The notes: a model not told the origin generated them from the sequence alone. Shown: positions 8,292 to 17,167, numbered from the stretch's first letter. The stretch is DNA of 64,000 bases from Mycolicibacterium tusciae JS617 (GCF_000243415.2 NZ_KI912270.1:1860001-1924000); one strand, 5' to 3'. Made by a program: numbers and translations.

Positions 8292-9305
8292 ATGAGCACC
8301 CCGATTCCGGCCCGCACCTACAACCAGAGCCACCTTGCGCGGAAGCACGATGGGCGGCGAAGGATCGGCATCTACTGGACATGGAGTTATCCGTGGGAGG
8401 CGCAACGCGACCCCGGCGAGATGTACAACCGGTTCTCCACCATGACCGAGGTCCGAAACGCGTTGTGGCCCAACTACGAAACCCCCGAATACGACAAATC
8501 CCACTTCCTGCAGGGCATCGCCGGGACGCTGGAACTCTTCCACCGTTCGACGCTGGCCTTCCAGGAGCTCGCGGGCGAGGCCACCGGCCATCCGGTCGCC
8601 GTGTTCCAACGCATCGACCAGGCCGGCTACCAGCTGCCGATCGATGAGCGCGTTCTCGCCGACACCGACACGTTGATGGTCTTCGGGCTCGACCACATCC
8701 TGTCCGAGCAGGAGGCGGCACCCGAGGAGATCGCCGCCATCAAGCAGTGGCTGACGCGTGAGGGTACCTGCCTGCTGCTGGCCCCCCACCACGATGTGGG
8801 GTTCACCGACGACTTCACCCAACGGCAAATGGAGTACCAGCACCACGGCGACCCATTGGTGCCCCGCCAACAGCGATTCGGTCAGTACACGCGGTCTCTC
8901 ATGAAAGCCCTCGATGTGCCGGTCCACAACACCTGGGGGCTGCGGCCTGCCGTCGTCGAAGGCACCAAAGAGATCGCACCGCTGACCGGATTCCGTGATG
9001 TGGACTCCGCGCGGCTCCTCGACAACGTCACGACATTCAACTTCCACCCGCACCTTCCGCACTACGAACTGACCGCACCCGAAAGCGGCGACCTGCGGGT
9101 GCTCGGACGCCAACGCGTCGACCCGAACCGCCCGCATCCGTTCACCGCTGCGGGCAATACCGAGTTCAACGCATTGATTTGGATGCCACCGAGCGGGCAG
9201 CGCGCCGGCGATATCGTGCTGATCGATTCGACGCACTTCACCACTCTGTTCGGGGGCACCGATAATCTGCGCAACCTGTGGCACAACCTCGCCACGATGA
9301 ATTAG
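8292..9305 (+). CDS. Hypothetical protein, third gene of the DyP operon
   Basis: 337 residues, family not recognised. It starts eight bases after the DyP stop, so it is co-transcribed and probably co-translated. No signal peptide or membrane helix. Features include RRIGIYWTWSYPWEAQRDP at residues 22-40, DTLMVFGLDHILSEQEAAP, then LTREGTCLLLAPHHDVGF and a C-terminal GDIVLIDSTHFTTLF. The alternation of short hydrophobic strands with Asp/His-rich loops (TDTLMVFG, CLLLAPHHD, DIVLIDS) suggests an alpha/beta Rossmann-like or glutamine-amidotransferase-like fold, but no catalytic triad is convincing. It may act on the product of the peroxidase; this is inference from gene order. Confidence 0.6.
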   Translation: MSTPIPARTYNQSHLARKHDGRRRIGIYWTWSYPWEAQRDPGEMYNRFSTMTEVRNALWPNYETPEYDKSHFLQGIAGTLELFHRSTLAFQELAGEATGHPVAVFQRIDQAGYQLPIDERVLADTDTLMVFGLDHILSEQEAAPEEIAAIKQWLTREGTCLLLAPHHDVGFTDDFTQRQMEYQHHGDPLVPRQQRFGQYTRSLMKALDVPVHNTWGLRPAVVEGTKEIAPLTGFRDVDSARLLDNVTTFNFHPHLPHYELTAPESGDLRVLGRQRVDPNRPHPFTAAGNTEFNALIWMPPSGQRAGDIVLIDSTHFTTLFGGTDNLRNLWHNLATMN

Positions 9306-9361
9306 CACCCACCTCGCGCGTCGCGGCATAGTGTCGGGCTATCCGACGACGCCAGATGGTG

Positions 9362-10147
9362 CTATCTCGGTTGGTTCGCTACGCCAGGGAACAGTTGCAC
9401 ATCAGGGCCGGACGTCACGAAACCCATCTGCTTGGTCACCAGATGGGGCGCGAAAACGGCGCCGTAGAGCACGTTTCCGAGGACAATGACCGTGACAACG
9501 GACACGATCGCCGATTGGACACGCGTCTTCGACAACTTGTCCGACCACATCTCGATGACGTTGCGCCCCTGCGTATCCGTCCGGCCAAGCAGGTAGGTGA
9601 AGACCATCATCTGAATGCCCATCGCAATGGCGTCGTAGATCGGGTACTGATGCACGGTCCCCTCGAACAGTCCGAGACCGGGGATGACGTAGGCGTAGTG
9701 AAAGACTCCGAGCCGCGCACCGAGGCCGGCGTTGAACATCAATGCCCAGCAGAAGCCGACGATGAGGCCGACGATCAGCAGGGTTTGCGGTCTGCGCCAG
9801 TTGAACCGAGCGGCCAGGCGCCGTCCGATCGCGGCGCCCGTGACGGCCGGAATGCAGAAGTAGCCGATGTACCCGAGCGGTACGGACGAAGGTAGTCCGC
9901 CCCAGGTCATGTTCAGTGGCCACCACGAGGGCATGCGCGGAAGCGCCGGTGGAAACTGTGCGTACATCGCCCAGTCGTAGGGCGCTTCGATCCATGAGAA
10001 GGAAATCGCCGAGATGCACAGCAGAAGCAATGGGTGCAGGCGGCCACGACGGACGCTCAGATAGATCCCGGCGACGACGAACAGGATGCCGCTGCCCCAG
10101 CCGAAGGCGTTGGACGCAATCAGCAATGGCGTCATCTCGGTGTTCAT
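9362..10147 (-). CDS. AveC-like (spirocyclase AveC family) integral membrane protein
   Basis: 261 residues with about six or seven hydrophobic segments (for example LLIASNAFGWGSGILFVVAG, LLLCISAISFSWIEAPYDWA, LLIVGLIVGFCWALMFNAGL). Residues such as EAPYDWAMYAQF, WWPLNMTWGG and HQYPIYDAIAMGIQMMVFTY match the AveC-like family, named after the avermectin spirocyclase/dehydratase and common in mycobacterial lipid or terpenoid loci. It probably acts on a hydrophobic substrate in the membrane; the reaction in mycobacteria is unknown. Its ATG overlaps the stop of a short membrane peptide gene by four bases. A second family member is at 18669-19805. Confidence 0.78.
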   Translation of the reverse strand: MNTEMTPLLIASNAFGWGSGILFVVAGIYLSVRRGRLHPLLLLCISAISFSWIEAPYDWAMYAQFPPALPRMPSWWPLNMTWGGLPSSVPLGYIGYFCIPAVTGAAIGRRLAARFNWRRPQTLLIVGLIVGFCWALMFNAGLGARLGVFHYAYVIPGLGLFEGTVHQYPIYDAIAMGIQMMVFTYLLGRTDTQGRNVIEMWSDKLSKTRVQSAIVSVVTVIVLGNVLYGAVFAPHLVTKQMGFVTSGPDVQLFPGVANQPR

Positions 10148-10293
10148 CGGTCGAGCTCGTCGGGCGCGGCCGTAGCCTTCTCGGGCTCACTACCGACCGC
10201 ACCCCCGCGCGCCTCGGGATCGAAGTAGACGACCAGACCGAAAATCAGGATTATCAGCCCGAACAGAGTTCCGAGCATGATGAGTTGGCCCAC
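10144..10293 (-). CDS. Small single-pass membrane protein (49 aa) upstream of AveC-like gene
   Basis: A short gene easily missed by length cut-offs. It starts with GTG at 10293, with AAGGGA about seven bases upstream, and ends with TGA overlapping the ATG of the AveC-like gene by four bases. The product begins MGQLIMLGTLFGLIILIFGL, one transmembrane helix, followed by VVYFDPEARGG and an acidic, Ala/Pro/Glu-rich cytosolic tail ending in APDELDR. The good start signal, the four-base coupling and the membrane character suggest a real subunit or stabiliser of the AveC-like protein. No family is recognised. Confidence 0.7.
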   Translation of the reverse strand: MGQLIMLGTLFGLIILIFGLVVYFDPEARGGAVGSEPEKATAAPDELDR

Positions 10294-10326
10294 GAGCGCG
10301 TCCCTTCACAGTGATCAACCGATCGA

Positions 10327-10344
10327 TAATAGTGGACACTATTA
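10327..10344. promoter_or_regulatory. Palindromic operator between AveC-like operon and tetR
   Basis: TAATAGTGGACACTATTA: two perfect 8-bp arms around a GA centre, AT-rich in a GC-rich genome. It sits about 40 bp before the small membrane-protein gene (minus) and about 75 bp before the tetR gene (plus). This is the usual position of a TetR-family operator controlling itself and a divergent operon. A variant is found at 30800. Confidence 0.75.
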
Positions 10345-10417
10345 AAGGGGTCAGGTCAAGGACCGCTATCGTTGAGTGCCACCAACCGCGCAGCGCGGTC
10401 TGAAGGAGTGAGAAGCC

Positions 10418-11065
10418 GTGCCGCAGCGACGTTCACCTGGGAATCAGAACTCCCAGACACCTCGGCGGCCGCGCGGCGAGGCACGCAGGCTTCTGCTCGA
10501 CGCCGCCCGGGATCTGTTCGCCCGCCGGGATTACCGCGCCACGACCACTCGTGAGATCGCCGAGGCCGCCGGGGTCACCGAGTATCTGCTGTTCCGCCAC
10601 TTCGGCTCGAAGGCCGGATTGTTCCGCGAAGCTCTCGTCCTGCCGTTCACGAATTTCGTCGACGAGTTCGGCACGACATGGCAGGCCGTCGTCCCCGAGA
10701 AGACCGACGAAGAGGAACTGTCCCGGCAGTTCGTCGGCCGCCTCTACGACGTCCTCGTCGAGCACAAGGGCCTTCTGCTGACCCTCGTCGCCTCGGACGG
10801 CCTCAGCGAGGACGAGATCGAGAGTGCCGGCATCACCGACATCCGGCGAGCGCTGACGCTCCTCGGCCAGATCAGCGGCGAAGGCATGCGCCTGCGCGGA
10901 CTGCAGTCGGGTCACCCGGATCTGCCCGCACACTCGACGGTCGCGATGATCGTCGGCATGGTCGCGCTGCGGTCGACCTTCTTCGGAGACCGCCCGCCGT
11001 CGCGAGAGGCGATCGTCGACGAACTCGTCCAGGCGATCCTGCACGGATTCCTTCACCGCCCGTAA
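10418..11065 (+). CDS. TetR-family transcriptional regulator
   Basis: 215 residues. The N-terminal helix-turn-helix is clear: ARDLFARRDYRATTTREIAE then AAGVTEYLLFRHFGSKAGLF at residues about 27-70. The C-terminal ligand domain is unspecific (IRRALTLLGQISGEGM, then AMIVGMVALRSTFFGDRPPS). GTG start with AAGGAG nine bases upstream. It is divergent from the small membrane/AveC-like operon, with the perfect palindrome at 10327-10344 between them. It probably represses itself and that operon, and perhaps the divergent genes around 30.8 kb where a similar palindrome occurs. The stop lies only 10 bp from the converging SDR gene. Confidence 0.9.
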   Translation: MPQRRSPGNQNSQTPRRPRGEARRLLLDAARDLFARRDYRATTTREIAEAAGVTEYLLFRHFGSKAGLFREALVLPFTNFVDEFGTTWQAVVPEKTDEEELSRQFVGRLYDVLVEHKGLLLTLVASDGLSEDEIESAGITDIRRALTLLGQISGEGMRLRGLQSGHPDLPAHSTVAMIVGMVALRSTFFGDRPPSREAIVDELVQAILHGFLHRP

Positions 11066-11075
11066 GTGCGAAGCC

Positions 11076-11957
11076 CTATCCCCCGGGTCCGTTGGGCCAC
11101 TTGAGCAATGAGCCGGCATCGACCCGGATCTGCTGGCCGGTGATATACCGGCTGTCGTTGCTGGCCAGGAACACTCCCAGCTTCGCTATGTCCTCGGGTT
11201 CGATGTATGGGATCGGCATGGCCTGGAAGATGGTGAACAGCGGCTCCGCGTCTTCGCGGGTGGCCTGCTTGCCCTCCTGGGTGAGATCGGGACGGAACAT
11301 GCTGTACATACCGTCGTTCTGCAGCAGATGGGTGTTGCAGTTGGTCGGATGGATGCAATTGACGCGAATCATCCTGTGCGCGAGCGCCATCGACATCTCT
11401 TCGACGTACTCGATCAGCACTCGCTTGCTCCAGCCGTAGCCCCTTCCGCCGGGACCCATGTTCGGGTTGTCGGTGGTGCCGCGGATCATCCCGGCGGTCG
11501 ATCCGGTGACGATCACCGACGCACCGTTGGGCAGATGGCCGACGGTGACCGCGACGGTATTCATCACGCCGAGCAGGTCGACGTCGCTGGCGTCGACGAA
11601 GGACATCGCGTCGAAGGCTCTGCCCATGGCCATCGGCAAGATCCCCGCATTGGCGACGACGATGTCGATCTTGCCGAGGTCGGCAACTCCAGCCTCGACA
11701 GCGTCGCGCAACTCGTGGCGCTCGCGGACATCGGCGACGCGGGCGACGACGCGGCGTCCGATCTCCTTGACCGACCGCTCTGTTTCGGCGAGGTCGTCGG
11801 GTGTGGCCAACGGATAAGGGTTGGAAGGGATATCGCGGCAGATGTCGACCGCGACGATGTCCGCACCCTCCTTGGCCATCTCGATTGCATGAGCGCGACC
11901 CTGCCCACGGGCCGCACCTGTGATGAAAGCGACCTTGCCGTCGAGCTTTCCGGTCAT
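11076..11957 (-). CDS. Mycofactocin-coupled-type SDR oxidoreductase
   Basis: 293 residues. The Rossmann motif is GAARGQGRAHAIEMAKEGAD, followed by VAVDIC, NAGI, VTGSTAG (catalytic Ser) and YGWSK (catalytic Tyr and Lys). The long insertion after the second strand (CRDIPSNPYPLATPDDLAET) and the RMIRVNCIHPTNCNTHLL segment are typical of mycofactocin-associated SDRs such as carveol dehydrogenase-like enzymes, whose NAD cofactor is thought not to exchange and to need mycofactocin. It probably oxidises a secondary alcohol made by the P450s encoded upstream in the same operon (27 bp gap). The substrate is unknown. Confidence 0.87.
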   Translation of the reverse strand: MTGKLDGKVAFITGAARGQGRAHAIEMAKEGADIVAVDICRDIPSNPYPLATPDDLAETERSVKEIGRRVVARVADVRERHELRDAVEAGVADLGKIDIVVANAGILPMAMGRAFDAMSFVDASDVDLLGVMNTVAVTVGHLPNGASVIVTGSTAGMIRGTTDNPNMGPGGRGYGWSKRVLIEYVEEMSMALAHRMIRVNCIHPTNCNTHLLQNDGMYSMFRPDLTQEGKQATREDAEPLFTIFQAMPIPYIEPEDIAKLGVFLASNDSRYITGQQIRVDAGSLLKWPNGPGG

Positions 11958-11984
11958 TCTGTGCTCCCTTGGTGATGGGCTGGC

Positions 11985-13253
11985 TCAGCCAACCGGTGCG
12001 AAGGTGATGTGGAGCTCGGACAGGCCGCGCATGATGAATGTCGGCTCATATGCATAGGTGCGGTTGTCCATGGGGCCATGGTGCTCCGCGGAGATGGTGA
12101 TGTCGCTCATCCGGTCGAGGATCCTGTTCAGCGAGATCCTGCCCTCCGCCCGGGCCAGTGGTGCGCCGGGGCAGGAATGCACGCCGCGGATGAACGCAAT
12201 CTGTTCCCGCACATTGGGCCGGTCGCTCCGGAATGAATTGGGGTCCGCGAACTTACGCTCATCGCGATTGCACGCACCGGGAAGCAACATGACGGTCGTC
12301 CCCGCGGGAACTTCGACCTCGCCGATCTTGGTTGTTGTGCGCGCCATCCGGAAATGCGATTTGACCGGACTCTCCAACCGCAGCGTTTCCTCCAGAAAGG
12401 CCGGGATCTTGCTGCGGTCGTCGCGCAATAGCTTCTCCGACCCCGGGTTGTCGCCGATGAATCGCATCGCCGAGCTGACCAATTTCGTGGTTGTCTCGGT
12501 CCCTGCGGCGAACAGAAACGTCGACAGATTCATCACGTCTTCGATTTCGGGGGTGGACCCGTCCTCGTGTTTGGCCTGGGCCAGTTCGGTCAGCACATCT
12601 TGTCGCGGCGTCCGCCTGCGGTCTTCGATATAGGCGTAGAACTTCTCGTTCAGCCACTCCAGCGGGTTGTGCGAGGTCGGCGCTTCTGCACCCAACTCGC
12701 CGACTGTCTCGAGCGCGAACACCGACTTGAATTCCTCATGGTCCTCGAGCGGAACGCCCAGCAGATCGGCGATGACGAGCAAGGAGAACGGTTTGGCGTA
12801 GCCGGTCAGGAACTCACAGCTGCCCTTGTCGAGGAAGGTGTCGAGTTGCTGGTCGGCCAACCGCCACATGAAGTCCTCGTTCTCCTTGAGGCGCTTTGGC
12901 GTGATGAGTTTGTTCAGCAGGCTCCGGGTGCGTGTGTGCACAGGCGGGTCCTGCGACGTGATGTGCTCAGCCATCGGTACCGATCCACGGTGCTGCTCGA
13001 TCAGGTCAGTGACATCGTCGGTGTCACCCGGCCCGAACGGCATACCGGAGAACGGACCTGCGACCGACACACAGGATGAGAACGCGGGGTCTTTGTACAC
13101 GGCGAGCGCCTCGTCGTACCCCGTGATGGCGAGAACGTTGAACGGGGTGGCATGGGCAACCGGGCATTTCGACCGCAGATGGTCGAAGTACGGGTATGGG
13201 TCCGGAACAAGGGATTCGTCGGTGAAGAAATCCACTGTTTCGAAGTTGGTCAC
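11985..13253 (-). CDS. Cytochrome P450 (first of a tandem pair)
   Basis: 422 residues, soluble bacterial type without a membrane anchor. The I-helix oxygen-activation motif is LFAAGTETTT, the E-x-x-R is ETLRLESP and the heme-thiolate loop is FIRGVHSCPG with Cys at about residue 361; the Pro after the Cys is less common than Leu/Ile. It hydroxylates a hydrophobic substrate using ferredoxin and reductase, neither of which is encoded nearby. It lies between a second P450 gene (44 bp upstream) and the SDR gene. No specific CYP family can be assigned from motifs alone. Confidence 0.93.
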   Translation of the reverse strand: MTNFETVDFFTDESLVPDPYPYFDHLRSKCPVAHATPFNVLAITGYDEALAVYKDPAFSSCVSVAGPFSGMPFGPGDTDDVTDLIEQHRGSVPMAEHITSQDPPVHTRTRSLLNKLITPKRLKENEDFMWRLADQQLDTFLDKGSCEFLTGYAKPFSLLVIADLLGVPLEDHEEFKSVFALETVGELGAEAPTSHNPLEWLNEKFYAYIEDRRRTPRQDVLTELAQAKHEDGSTPEIEDVMNLSTFLFAAGTETTTKLVSSAMRFIGDNPGSEKLLRDDRSKIPAFLEETLRLESPVKSHFRMARTTTKIGEVEVPAGTTVMLLPGACNRDERKFADPNSFRSDRPNVREQIAFIRGVHSCPGAPLARAEGRISLNRILDRMSDITISAEHHGPMDNRTYAYEPTFIMRGLSELHITFAPVG

Positions 13254-13297
13254 GAAATGCTCCTAAATCGCACTGCCGGTGCCTGTTGGAATCCAGC

Positions 13298-14521
13298 TCA
13301 CGGGACCTGCGGGTCGAACAGCACGGGCACCGAGGTCGGCGACCGGAACACCTGGCCCCTGACGTGCGGATCATCCCCGTCGGGGTCGAGCCGCAAATTC
13401 GGCAGTCGGTCGAGCAGAAGATTGATGGCCGTTCGCATCTCGAGGCGGGCGAGGTGCATGCCGAGGCATACGTGGACGCCGTGGCCCCACGCCAGATTGC
13501 TCTTCTGCTGACGGAAGATGTCGAATTTGTTGGGGTCCGGGAAGCGGTCATCCTGGTGAGTCGCCGAGCCGAGCATCGGCATCACGGTCGCGCCCGCGGG
13601 GATCTTTACCCCACCGAGCACCGTATCCCTGGTCGCCTGGCGAGTGATGGTCAGCAGCGGCGGTTCCCACCGCACGCCCTCCTCGATCGCCTGCGGAAGC
13701 AACGAGCGGTCGGCACGAATCGCCTCGAGTTGGTCCGGGTTCGACAACAGCGCGAGAAGCAGGCTGCCAAGCGACCGGTATGTCGTCTCGACGCCGGCAG
13801 GCAGAAGGAGCCGAAGGAAGGAGAAGATCTCCTCGTCGGCGAGCTTTTCCCCGTCGATCTCGGCAGCTGCAAGCGCACTGATGAGGTCCTCGCGCGGCTC
13901 GGCGCGGCGGGCTTGCAGGATCGGTGCGAAGTAGTCGCACAGCGCGGCCGAGGCCGCGAGTCCCCGTTCGGGATTCATCATCCAGCTCAACAGCGAGATC
14001 GACCACCGTTGGAACTGCGGATAGTCCGCCTCGGGCAGTCCGAGTAGGCCGGCGATGATCTGGCTTGGATAGTCGAAGGTGAACTCCTTCACCAGATCCG
14101 CCTTGCCGTTTGCCGCGAACTTGTCGATGAGCCCGTTGGCGACGCGTCCGACGAGCTCGTCCTCCCACCGCGCCAACGACTTCTGCGCGAACGCCTTCGA
14201 GATGAGTCCACGAAGCCGACCGTGGATCGGCTCATCCATGCCGAGCATCACCCCTTCACCCAGCACCGGACCGAAGGCCGCGATGACGGCGGCCGACGAA
14301 AACGTCTCGTTGTCACGCAGCATCTGCGCGACGTCCTCGTGCCGATACACGATGAACATCGGTAGCGACTCTTCGTGCGGCAGCGCCCCGGACGTTTCGA
14401 GCCGCTGCACCGGCTCTTCGCGGCGGATCCGCGCCAACTCGGTGTACGGGTCACGAACGTCGCCGGAGATGGCGGCATCGAAGGACCCGAAGTCCTCGAG
14501 GTCGTCGAATAGATCTGACAA
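13298..14521 (-). CDS. Cytochrome P450 (second of the tandem pair)
   Basis: 407 residues. I-helix LLPAGVETTY, E-x-x-R in EEGVRWEPP, and heme loop LAWGHGVHVCLGMHLARLE with Cys at about residue 352. The WEPPLLTITR substrate-recognition segment resembles actinobacterial P450s of alkyl or terpenoid metabolism. It starts 12 bp after the aldehyde dehydrogenase gene, so P450, dehydrogenases and SDRs form one operon consistent with stepwise oxidation of a methyl or hydroxyl group. It is clearly different in sequence from the neighbouring P450, so the pair is not a recent duplication. Confidence 0.93.
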   Translation of the reverse strand: MSDLFDDLEDFGSFDAAISGDVRDPYTELARIRREEPVQRLETSGALPHEESLPMFIVYRHEDVAQMLRDNETFSSAAVIAAFGPVLGEGVMLGMDEPIHGRLRGLISKAFAQKSLARWEDELVGRVANGLIDKFAANGKADLVKEFTFDYPSQIIAGLLGLPEADYPQFQRWSISLLSWMMNPERGLAASAALCDYFAPILQARRAEPREDLISALAAAEIDGEKLADEEIFSFLRLLLPAGVETTYRSLGSLLLALLSNPDQLEAIRADRSLLPQAIEEGVRWEPPLLTITRQATRDTVLGGVKIPAGATVMPMLGSATHQDDRFPDPNKFDIFRQQKSNLAWGHGVHVCLGMHLARLEMRTAINLLLDRLPNLRLDPDGDDPHVRGQVFRSPTSVPVLFDPQVP

Positions 14522-14533
14522 GTTCTACTCCTC

Positions 14534-16018
14534 CTACTGGGCTGGGTAGGCCACCGATTTCACTTCGGTGTACTGGCTGAATCCGGCGATGCCGTTCTGA
14601 CGGCCGACGCCGCTGTCCTTATAACCGCCGAACGGGGTGTCCGCCCCGTATCCCGCGGTTCCGTTGAGTCCGATGAAGCCGGCACGCAGCCGGCGCGCGA
14701 CGGCGAGGGATCGATCGAGCGAACTCGACATCACGTTCCCCGCAAGCCCGTACACGCTGTCGTTGGCGATCCGGACCGCGTCGTCCTCATCCTCGTAGGG
14801 AATGACGACGAGGACGGGTCCGAAGATCTCTTCCCGTGCGATGGTCATCGTGTTGTCGACATCGGTGAAAAGCGTTGGGTTGACCCAGAATCCCTTGTCG
14901 AACTGCTCCGCCTGCTCAGTGCTGCCGACCAGCATGTTCGCGCCCTCATCGACACCCTTTCGGATGTAGCCCAGGATCCGCTCCTGCTGTCTGGCGGAGA
15001 TCACCGGACCGCAGATGGTGCCAGGATCCTGCGGGTCGCCCGCCTTGATGTTCTCGTAGATCGACTTGAGGATCGCGACTCCCTCGTCATATCGGGACCG
15101 CGGCAACAACATCCGCGTCGGCGCTGCGCAGCGCTGGCCCGCATGCATCAGCGGACCGATACCGATCAGGCATGCGGTGTTGAAGTCCGCATCCTCGAGC
15201 ACGATGGTCGCGGACTTGCCGCCGAGTTCGAGGAACAGGCGCTTCATCGTCGCCGCGCCCTTTTCCATGATTCGCTTGCCCACCACGGTCGACCCGGTGA
15301 ACGAGATCATGTCGACCTTCGGCGACAGCGTGAGTTCCTCACCCACGAAGTGATCCGACGCGGTCACCACGCTGACCACACCCGCTGGGATGTCGGTCTT
15401 CTCGGCGATGAGCCTGCCCAGCCGGGTCGCGTTGAACGGCGTGTTCGGTGCGGGTTTGAGCACCACGGTGTTGCCAGTCGCCAGCGCCTGCCCGAGCTTG
15501 TTGATCGTGACCTCGAACGGGAAGTTCCACGGCACGATCGCGCCGACCACGCCGACCGGTTCGTGCCACACCTTCCGCCTGGTGTTGACACCGGTCACCG
15601 ATACGACCTTGTCGCCGAGATCGGCTTCCCATTCGAAGCTGTCGATCAGCCTGGCGGGATACTTCAGACCATCCTCTAACGGCGCATCCAGGTGTGGACC
15701 GTGCGTCACCGCTCGCGGCGCCCCCACTTCGAGGATGAGCTCCTCGCGGACCTCCTCGAGCTCGCTGTCGATCGCCTCGTGCAGCTGCAGCAGGCAGCGC
15801 TTGCGCAGCTCTCGGTTGGTCGACCAATCGGTCTCGTCGAAAGACCTTCTGGCGGCGTCGATCGCGCGGTTCATATCGGCCTTCGATGCATCGGCGACCT
15901 CGCCGAGGACCTCTTCGTTAGCCGGATTGATGTTGGTGAAGGTTCCTGCCTCGCCGTCGACGAGATCGCCGTCGATCAACATCCTCGACTCGAATCTCAC
16001 TGCAGTGGCTTCAGTCAT
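14534..16018 (-). CDS. Aldehyde dehydrogenase (NAD(P)-dependent)
   Basis: 494 residues from the ATG at 16018, which has AGGAG eight bases upstream; an in-frame GTG at 16027 is too close to that site. The family motifs are VGAIVPWNFPFEVTINKLGQ (cofactor site), LELGGKSATIV (general-base Glu), HAGQRCAAPTRMLL (catalytic Cys), and EEIFGPVLVVIPYEDEDDAV with the C-terminal PFGGYKDSGVGRQNG. It oxidises an aldehyde to the acid. Its start overlaps the upstream SDR stop by eight bases, and the P450 pair follows downstream. It probably handles the aldehyde formed by P450 or alcohol dehydrogenase action. Confidence 0.93.
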   Translation of the reverse strand: MTEATAVRFESRMLIDGDLVDGEAGTFTNINPANEEVLGEVADASKADMNRAIDAARRSFDETDWSTNRELRKRCLLQLHEAIDSELEEVREELILEVGAPRAVTHGPHLDAPLEDGLKYPARLIDSFEWEADLGDKVVSVTGVNTRRKVWHEPVGVVGAIVPWNFPFEVTINKLGQALATGNTVVLKPAPNTPFNATRLGRLIAEKTDIPAGVVSVVTASDHFVGEELTLSPKVDMISFTGSTVVGKRIMEKGAATMKRLFLELGGKSATIVLEDADFNTACLIGIGPLMHAGQRCAAPTRMLLPRSRYDEGVAILKSIYENIKAGDPQDPGTICGPVISARQQERILGYIRKGVDEGANMLVGSTEQAEQFDKGFWVNPTLFTDVDNTMTIAREEIFGPVLVVIPYEDEDDAVRIANDSVYGLAGNVMSSSLDRSLAVARRLRAGFIGLNGTAGYGADTPFGGYKDSGVGRQNGIAGFSQYTEVKSVAYPAQ

Positions 16019-17012
16019 CGGTCGCACTCCTGTCGGGCTCTTGCTTTGTGGGCATCAGCGACATCAATCGCACGAGGACCGGCTGAGGAATCACCTTGGC
16101 GGCGGCAATCATCACTTTCTGCGAAACGGTCAACGGGTAGGCGCCGCCCCGCATGGTCCCCTTCCTGGGGATGCCCATCGCCAGTCGCGGCACGTGATGC
16201 ATCCCCGCGGACGGCAGCACCCTGTTGACCATCAACAGCATCGACGCGTCTAGCCCCACACCCCGCCGTCGAAACGACCCCTGGTCCTCCAGCGCCTTGA
16301 GCACGCCGTCGGCGAAGCGGTCGGGTGGTCGTGCGAACTTCATCGCAAATCGGCCGCGCGAGTTCATGGTGTTGTGAATGCGGGCGTAGGGACCGTCGAA
16401 CTTCCGATCGTCGGTAGTGCCCGCGTCGGTGATGATGTCGGTGTCGTACGTGCCACTGACCAGAACTGTCACCCCGAGACCGAAAGGCGCGATCTCACCC
16501 GCCAGCGACTCCGCCCACCGGTCGAGCGCTCCTTTGGCTGAGGAGTACGGCGCGATGCCGGGCATGCCGCGGACCCCGCCCGTGCTCGACACCATGACGA
16601 TCCGGCCCTGCCCCGCCGACCGCATCGATGGCAACAGCGCCTTGGTCAGCGCGACTGGCCCCATGACATGTGTCGAGAACATGTTCTGCCACAGCTCAAT
16701 GTCGGCTTCTTCCACCATTCCGGCCGCGGAGATACCTGCGTTGTGCACCACGGCATATGGCGCGCCAACCGCTTGTTCGATCGACTCGGCCGCCGCGGCG
16801 ATCGAGGCTGCGTCGATCAAATCGAGTTGAACCCCGATGAGACGGTCATCGTCCTCGCGAGCACCCGTCGCCTCACGCAGAAGCGGCATTCCGCGGTCCG
16901 GATTGCGCATCGCCGCGACCACGCGCCACCCCTCGCGATAAAGACGCACGGTCGACGCGAAACCGAGACCCCGTGAAGCTCCCGTGATCACGACGCTGCG
17001 CGGCTCAGTCAT
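16011..17012 (-). CDS. SDR-family oxidoreductase
   Basis: 333 residues from the ATG at 17012 (product begins TEPRSVVITGASRGLGFAST). The glycine motif is GASRGLG, with HNAGIS, VSSTGGVRG (Ser) and YSSAKGALD (Tyr/Lys), so the active site is complete. The C-terminal extension to about residue 330 (VPRLAMGIPRKGTMRGGAYP) is longer than in most SDRs. Earlier in-frame starts only add copies of an 11-residue unit encoded by the 33-bp tandem repeat, so they are not real N-termini. The nearest ribosome-site-like sequence (GAAGAA) is itself inside the repeat. It heads the ALDH-P450-P450-SDR operon, now cut off from the upstream AveC-like gene by an IS110-family element. Confidence 0.88.
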   Translation of the reverse strand: MTEPRSVVITGASRGLGFASTVRLYREGWRVVAAMRNPDRGMPLLREATGAREDDDRLIGVQLDLIDAASIAAAAESIEQAVGAPYAVVHNAGISAAGMVEEADIELWQNMFSTHVMGPVALTKALLPSMRSAGQGRIVMVSSTGGVRGMPGIAPYSSAKGALDRWAESLAGEIAPFGLGVTVLVSGTYDTDIITDAGTTDDRKFDGPYARIHNTMNSRGRFAMKFARPPDRFADGVLKALEDQGSFRRRGVGLDASMLLMVNRVLPSAGMHHVPRLAMGIPRKGTMRGGAYPLTVSQKVMIAAAKVIPQPVLVRLMSLMPTKQEPDRSATDD

Positions 17013-17101
17013 CGTCTGTTCTTCGCGCAAGCGCTCATCACCCATCGTCTGTTCTTCGCGCAAGCGCTCATCACCCATCGTCTGTTCTTCGCGCAAGCGC
17101 T
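17010..17101. repeat. 33-bp tandem repeat, left part (split by IS)
   Basis: Two full 33-bp units (17036-17068 and 17069-17101) and a partial one (17010-17035). The core of each reads CGTCTGTTCTTCGCGCAAGC then GCT, and each unit begins CATCACCC. On the minus strand the unit reads as an in-frame peptide (MGDERLREEQT) running into the SDR start codon and provides its only ribosome-site-like sequence. The array continues beyond the inserted element at 18634. Confidence 0.92.
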
Positions 17102-17167
17102 CACTGGTGCACCATCCTTATGTCGGTGACCTCAGATGGGTCACCGATGCACCCGAGGTGCCGTCGA

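Noticed and set aside
12190..12215. Fifth copy of the CCWAANATYTGTTC box (AACGCAATCTGTTC)
   Set aside because: It matches only the 3' half and lies inside a P450 gene, not in a promoter.
17010..17096. Extended N-terminus of the SDR protein made of repeated 11-residue units
   Set aside because: It is only the tandem repeat read in frame; the SDR family begins at the ATG at 17012.
17010..17101. CRISPR-like array of short repeats
   Set aside because: The 33-bp units are directly contiguous with no unique spacers, and no cas genes are nearby; it is a tandem repeat.
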